A stretch of 64,000 nucleotides of DNA from Streptomyces niveus (GTDB lineage Bacteria > Actinomycetota > Actinomycetes > Streptomycetales > Streptomycetaceae): NCBI RefSeq assembly GCF_002009175.1, contig NZ_CP018047.1, positions 2,976,001 to 3,040,000 of the forward strand. Direction: 5' to 3'. Both the position numbers and the translations under genes were made by a program. Positions 61,568 through 64,000 of the stretch are shown here, piece by piece (position 1 is the stretch's first letter; every line of letters begins with the position of its first letter). A model generated the notes under the pieces. The model saw only the letters and a list, made by a program, of their open reading frames with translations. It searched no databases and was not told the origin of the DNA.

Positions 61568-62446
61568 ATGAGCTTTGGTCAAGGGGGGCCTTACGGGCCG
61601 CCGCCACAGGGGCCGTACGGATCGCGGGACCCGCAGGGGCAGACACCGGACTGGGCCGCGCTCGCCGACGCCTCGGCACAGCGGGCCCGCCGCAGGCGGT
61701 GGATGCTGATAGGCGGCGGCGTCCTCGCGACCGCCGCGGTCGCGGCGATCGTCGCGACGGCCGTCGTCTCGGCGAACGGCGACGGCGGCGACCGCGGGGC
61801 CGGCAAGAACAGCGAGCTGCCGGCGGCGCCCGATCTGCCCAGCGAGAGCGCCGATCCCGAGCCGTCGTTCTCCGACGCCGAACCGCTGCCGCCGCCGGAC
61901 CCGAAGGACTTCATCTCCGCCGAGGACAAGGACAAGCTGCCGCTCGGCGCAGACACCCTCTTCCCCGGCGCGAAGCTGACGATGGGCGACCGCGACTACA
62001 CCAAGGGCGCGACGAACACCACCACGAACTGCGCGGGCGCCACCCAGGGCGACCTCGGCTCGATCCTCGCCGCCAACACCTGCGACCAGGTCATCCGCGC
62101 CACGTACACCCGCGACGGCACGGCGGTGACCGTCGGCGTCGCCGTCTTCTCCACCGAGGCGCAGGCGCTGAAGGCGAAGAAGGAGGCGCGCGGCGGTCTG
62201 GCTTCGCTCTCCGGGTCGGGTGTCCCGACGTTCTGCCGGGGCGGAACGATCTGCCGCAAGACCACCAACTCGTACGGCAGGTACGTGTACTTCACCGTCG
62301 GCGGCTTCACCAACGGCAAGGACGTCGTGAAGACCGACAAGGACGTCTACACCACCGGTGACGACGTCGCGGAGTTCACCTTCCTCCAGATCCGCCGCCG
62401 CGGCGAGGCGCAGGCGTCAGCAGCAGCCACCGCACCCGTCGACTGA
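61568..62446 (+). CDS. Membrane-anchored protein, unknown
   Basis: 292 residues. Pro/Gly-rich cytoplasmic tail ([19 protein letters not shown]), positive cluster RARRRR, one membrane helix [20 protein letters not shown], an acidic linker and an outer domain with a Cys pair in [11 protein letters not shown]...[14 protein letters not shown] and [20 protein letters not shown]. Probably an extracytoplasmic disulfide-linked domain. The final 30 bases overlap the 3' end of truA on the opposite strand. Confidence 0.8.
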   Translation: MSFGQGGPYGPPPQGPYGSRDPQGQTPDWAALADASAQRARRRRWMLIGGGVLATAAVAAIVATAVVSANGDGGDRGAGKNSELPAAPDLPSESADPEPSFSDAEPLPPPDPKDFISAEDKDKLPLGADTLFPGAKLTMGDRDYTKGATNTTTNCAGATQGDLGSILAANTCDQVIRATYTRDGTAVTVGVAVFSTEAQALKAKKEARGGLASLSGSGVPTFCRGGTICRKTTNSYGRYVYFTVGGFTNGKDVVKTDKDVYTTGDDVAEFTFLQIRRRGEAQASAAATAPVD

Positions 62447-63310
62447 GGTGGTCCCGCCGGCAGCCGGCAGGGTCCGCTTGTTGCGGGCCAGCCGGTTGCG
62501 CGCGGCGAGCTGGTCGTCGGCCGGGTAGCCGACCTCCTCCAGCGTGAGGCCGTGCGGCCGTACGACATGGACGGCCGAGTCCCGCACCCCGGCGGCCAGC
62601 ACCTTCGCCGGCCACTCCACGGGCCGGTGCCCGTCGCCGACGAACAGCAGCGCGCCGACCAGCGAGCGCACCATGTTGTGGCAGAAGGCGTCGGCCCGCA
62701 CGGTCGCGGTGACGACACCGTGCGCGTCCCGCTCCCATTCCAGCCGCTGGAGCGTGCGGATCGTCGTCGCGCCCTCGCGCCGCTTGCAGTACGCGGCGAA
62801 GTCGTGCTCCCCGACCAGCCCCGCCGACGCCGCGTTCATGGCGTCCACGTCCAACGTCCAGTCGTGCCACAGGACATGGCCGCGCAGCAGCGGGTCGACA
62901 CCGCCGGGATCGTCGGTGACGCGGTAGGCGTAGCGCCGCCAGATCGCCGAGAAACGCGCGTTGAAGCCCGGTGGCGCCTCCTCGACCCTCCACACCCGTA
63001 CGTCGTGCGCCAGGCGCCCCGCGAGGCGCCGCAGCAGCTTCTCCCGGTGCTCGGCCCACAGCTCCGCGGGCAGATCGACGTGCGCCACCTGTCCGCGCGC
63101 GTGCACGCCGGCGTCCGTCCGCCCGGCGACGGTGAGGTCGTACGTCCGCGAGGACCGCGTCACGACCTTCAGCGCGTCCTCGATGTCCCCCTGGACGGTC
63201 CGCCGGGTGGCCTGCCGCGCCCACCCGGAGAAGTCCTTCCCGTCGTAACTCAGGTCGAGCCGTACCCGTACGAACCCGGGCGCCGCACCCTCGGTCTCCT
63301 CGCTCACCAC
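62417..63310 (-). CDS. truA: tRNA pseudouridine(38-40) synthase
   Basis: 297 residues from GTG 63310. It isomerises uridines 38-40 of the tRNA anticodon arm. [12 protein letters not shown] near the start, catalytic Asp in [17 protein letters not shown] (about 63), and [20 protein letters not shown]. About 30-40 residues longer than E. coli TruA, with extra sequence near the C-terminus. Downstream of rplQ in the conserved rplQ-truA order. Confidence 0.95.
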   Translation of the reverse strand: MVSEETEGAAPGFVRVRLDLSYDGKDFSGWARQATRRTVQGDIEDALKVVTRSSRTYDLTVAGRTDAGVHARGQVAHVDLPAELWAEHREKLLRRLAGRLAHDVRVWRVEEAPPGFNARFSAIWRRYAYRVTDDPGGVDPLLRGHVLWHDWTLDVDAMNAASAGLVGEHDFAAYCKRREGATTIRTLQRLEWERDAHGVVTATVRADAFCHNMVRSLVGALLFVGDGHRPVEWPAKVLAAGVRDSAVHVVRPHGLTLEEVGYPADDQLAARNRLARNKRTLPAAGGTTSVDGCGGCC

Positions 63311-63326
63311 TCACCCCATTCACACG

Positions 63327-63368
63327 GAACGGGCCCGCACCGCCCCTGAGGGTGATGCGGGCCCGTTC
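63327..63368 (-). terminator. Terminator after rplQ
   Basis: Perfect 13-bp stem (63327-63339 with 63356-63368) and 16-nt loop, 20 bp past the rplQ stop. Confidence 0.8.
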
Positions 63369-63387
63369 TGCGACCTCGAAAAAACGG

Positions 63388-63900
63388 TCAGGCGTCCTTG
63401 GAGTCCTTGGACTCCACCTCGGTCGCCTTGGCGTCCTCGACGGGGGCGTCCTCCTTGGAGGACTCCTCCTTCTTGAGGGCGTCTTCCTTCACGGCACGCT
63501 TCGTCGCGGCCTCGGCCTCACCGGTGGCCTTCTGCGCCACGGTCAGCGCCTCGACCAGCTCGATGACCGCCATCGGGGCGTTGTCGCCACGACGGGGGCC
63601 GATCTTGGTGATGCGGGTGTAGCCACCGGGGCGGTTCTCGTACCGCGGAGCGATCTCGGTGAAGAGCGTGTGCACGATGCTCTTGTCCGTGATCGTCTGG
63701 AGAACGAGGCGACGGTTGTGGATGTCGCCCTTCTTCGCCTTGGTGACCAGACGCTCGGCGACCGGACGCAGGCGGCGGGCCTTGGCCTCGGTCGTCGTGA
63801 TCTTGCCGTGCTCGAACAGCGCCTTCGCGAGGTTCGCGAGAAGCAGCCGCTCGTGCGCGGCGCTGCCGCCCAGACGGGCACCCTTGGCGGGCTTCGGCAT
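63388..63900 (-). CDS. rplQ: 50S ribosomal protein L17
   Basis: 170 residues. Core 1-118: [61 protein letters not shown] charged C-terminal extension of Glu/Lys/Ala ([20 protein letters not shown]) is usual in actinobacteria. GAAGGAGT upstream. In most genomes it follows rpoA, which would lie beyond the window edge. Confidence 0.97.
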   Translation of the reverse strand: MPKPAKGARLGGSAAHERLLLANLAKALFEHGKITTTEAKARRLRPVAERLVTKAKKGDIHNRRLVLQTITDKSIVHTLFTEIAPRYENRPGGYTRITKIGPRRGDNAPMAVIELVEALTVAQKATGEAEAATKRAVKEDALKKEESSKEDAPVEDAKATEVESKDSKDA

Positions 63901-64000
63901 GGTGTTACTCCTTCATATCTGCACCGGCCGTATCAGGTACCGATGTCAGTTCTCCCAGGGCGGCTGCCCTGGGAAAGTCACTCTTTGCTGCGCGCCGGGC
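63901..64000. other. Upstream spacer of rplQ with small hairpin
   Basis: The last 100 bp contain an 8-bp perfect hairpin (CCCAGGGC/GCCCTGGG, 63954-63973) with loop GGCT. I see no rpoA end here, so the spacer continues past the window. Confidence 0.6.

Overview
The window comes from a high-GC actinomycete, almost certainly a Streptomyces. It carries the developmental regulators bldM and whiD next to sigD and guaB/guaB3. It also has a groES-groEL1 operon under CIRCE control, and a cell-wall/ribosomal block (rplQ, truA, rplM-rpsI, glmM, coaA, glmS, acpS, nnr, alr, tsaE, tsaB-rimI-tsaD). The order matches, in reverse, the conserved core region of Streptomyces chromosomes around SCO4730-SCO4779. 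Codon use is uniformly GC-rich. I see no rRNA or tRNA gene, insertion sequence, prophage or CRISPR array.

Layout. 1-8282: four tandem Ser/Thr kinase-type receptors on the minus strand. One is cut by the window edge and one is a degenerate pseudokinase. 8607-12476: glpD, a nucleotide-sugar dehydrogenase lacking its catalytic cysteine, and a small membrane protein. 12540-17711: purine and development block (guaB3, guaB, sigD, bldM, whiD), with a sigma-BldN-type promoter before bldM and four 22-bp tandem repeats before guaB. 17817-26359: LysR regulator/MOSC pair, SDR, 2-hydroxyacid dehydrogenase, groEL1/groES, a polysaccharide deacetylase and a methyltransferase. 26537-30090: a polymorphic toxin/immunity operon. 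30130-34274: small membrane proteins and an ECF sigma factor with its YCII partner.

34271-42863: tRNA-threonylcarbamoyl genes, rimI, a degenerate L,D-transpeptidase, a small ORF preceded by a 22-bp palindrome, alr and a secreted subtilisin. 43033-45094 and 52140-55628: two accessory loci of WXG-like proteins that look like type VII secretion cargo. 45270-51996 and 55825-63900: essential metabolism and translation genes (nnr, acpS, glmS, coaA, glmM, rpsI, rplM, truA, rplQ), with an ABC-F protein and several lineage-specific membrane or lipoproteins.

The most unusual item is the toxin at 26537-28750. It joins four hydrophobic segments, a Flp/Tad-type prepilin-peptidase motif (Gly, then Glu at +5 and Tyr at +6) and a C-terminal Tox-REase-5-like nuclease domain. 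It is followed by an Imm52-like immunity gene and a translationally coupled third gene. Other recurring themes are enzyme families that have lost catalytic residues (pseudokinase, YkuD-like protein, nucleotide-sugar dehydrogenase, GuaB3), and intergenic repeats or palindromes that look like operators. All family names rest on motif reading, with no database search behind them.
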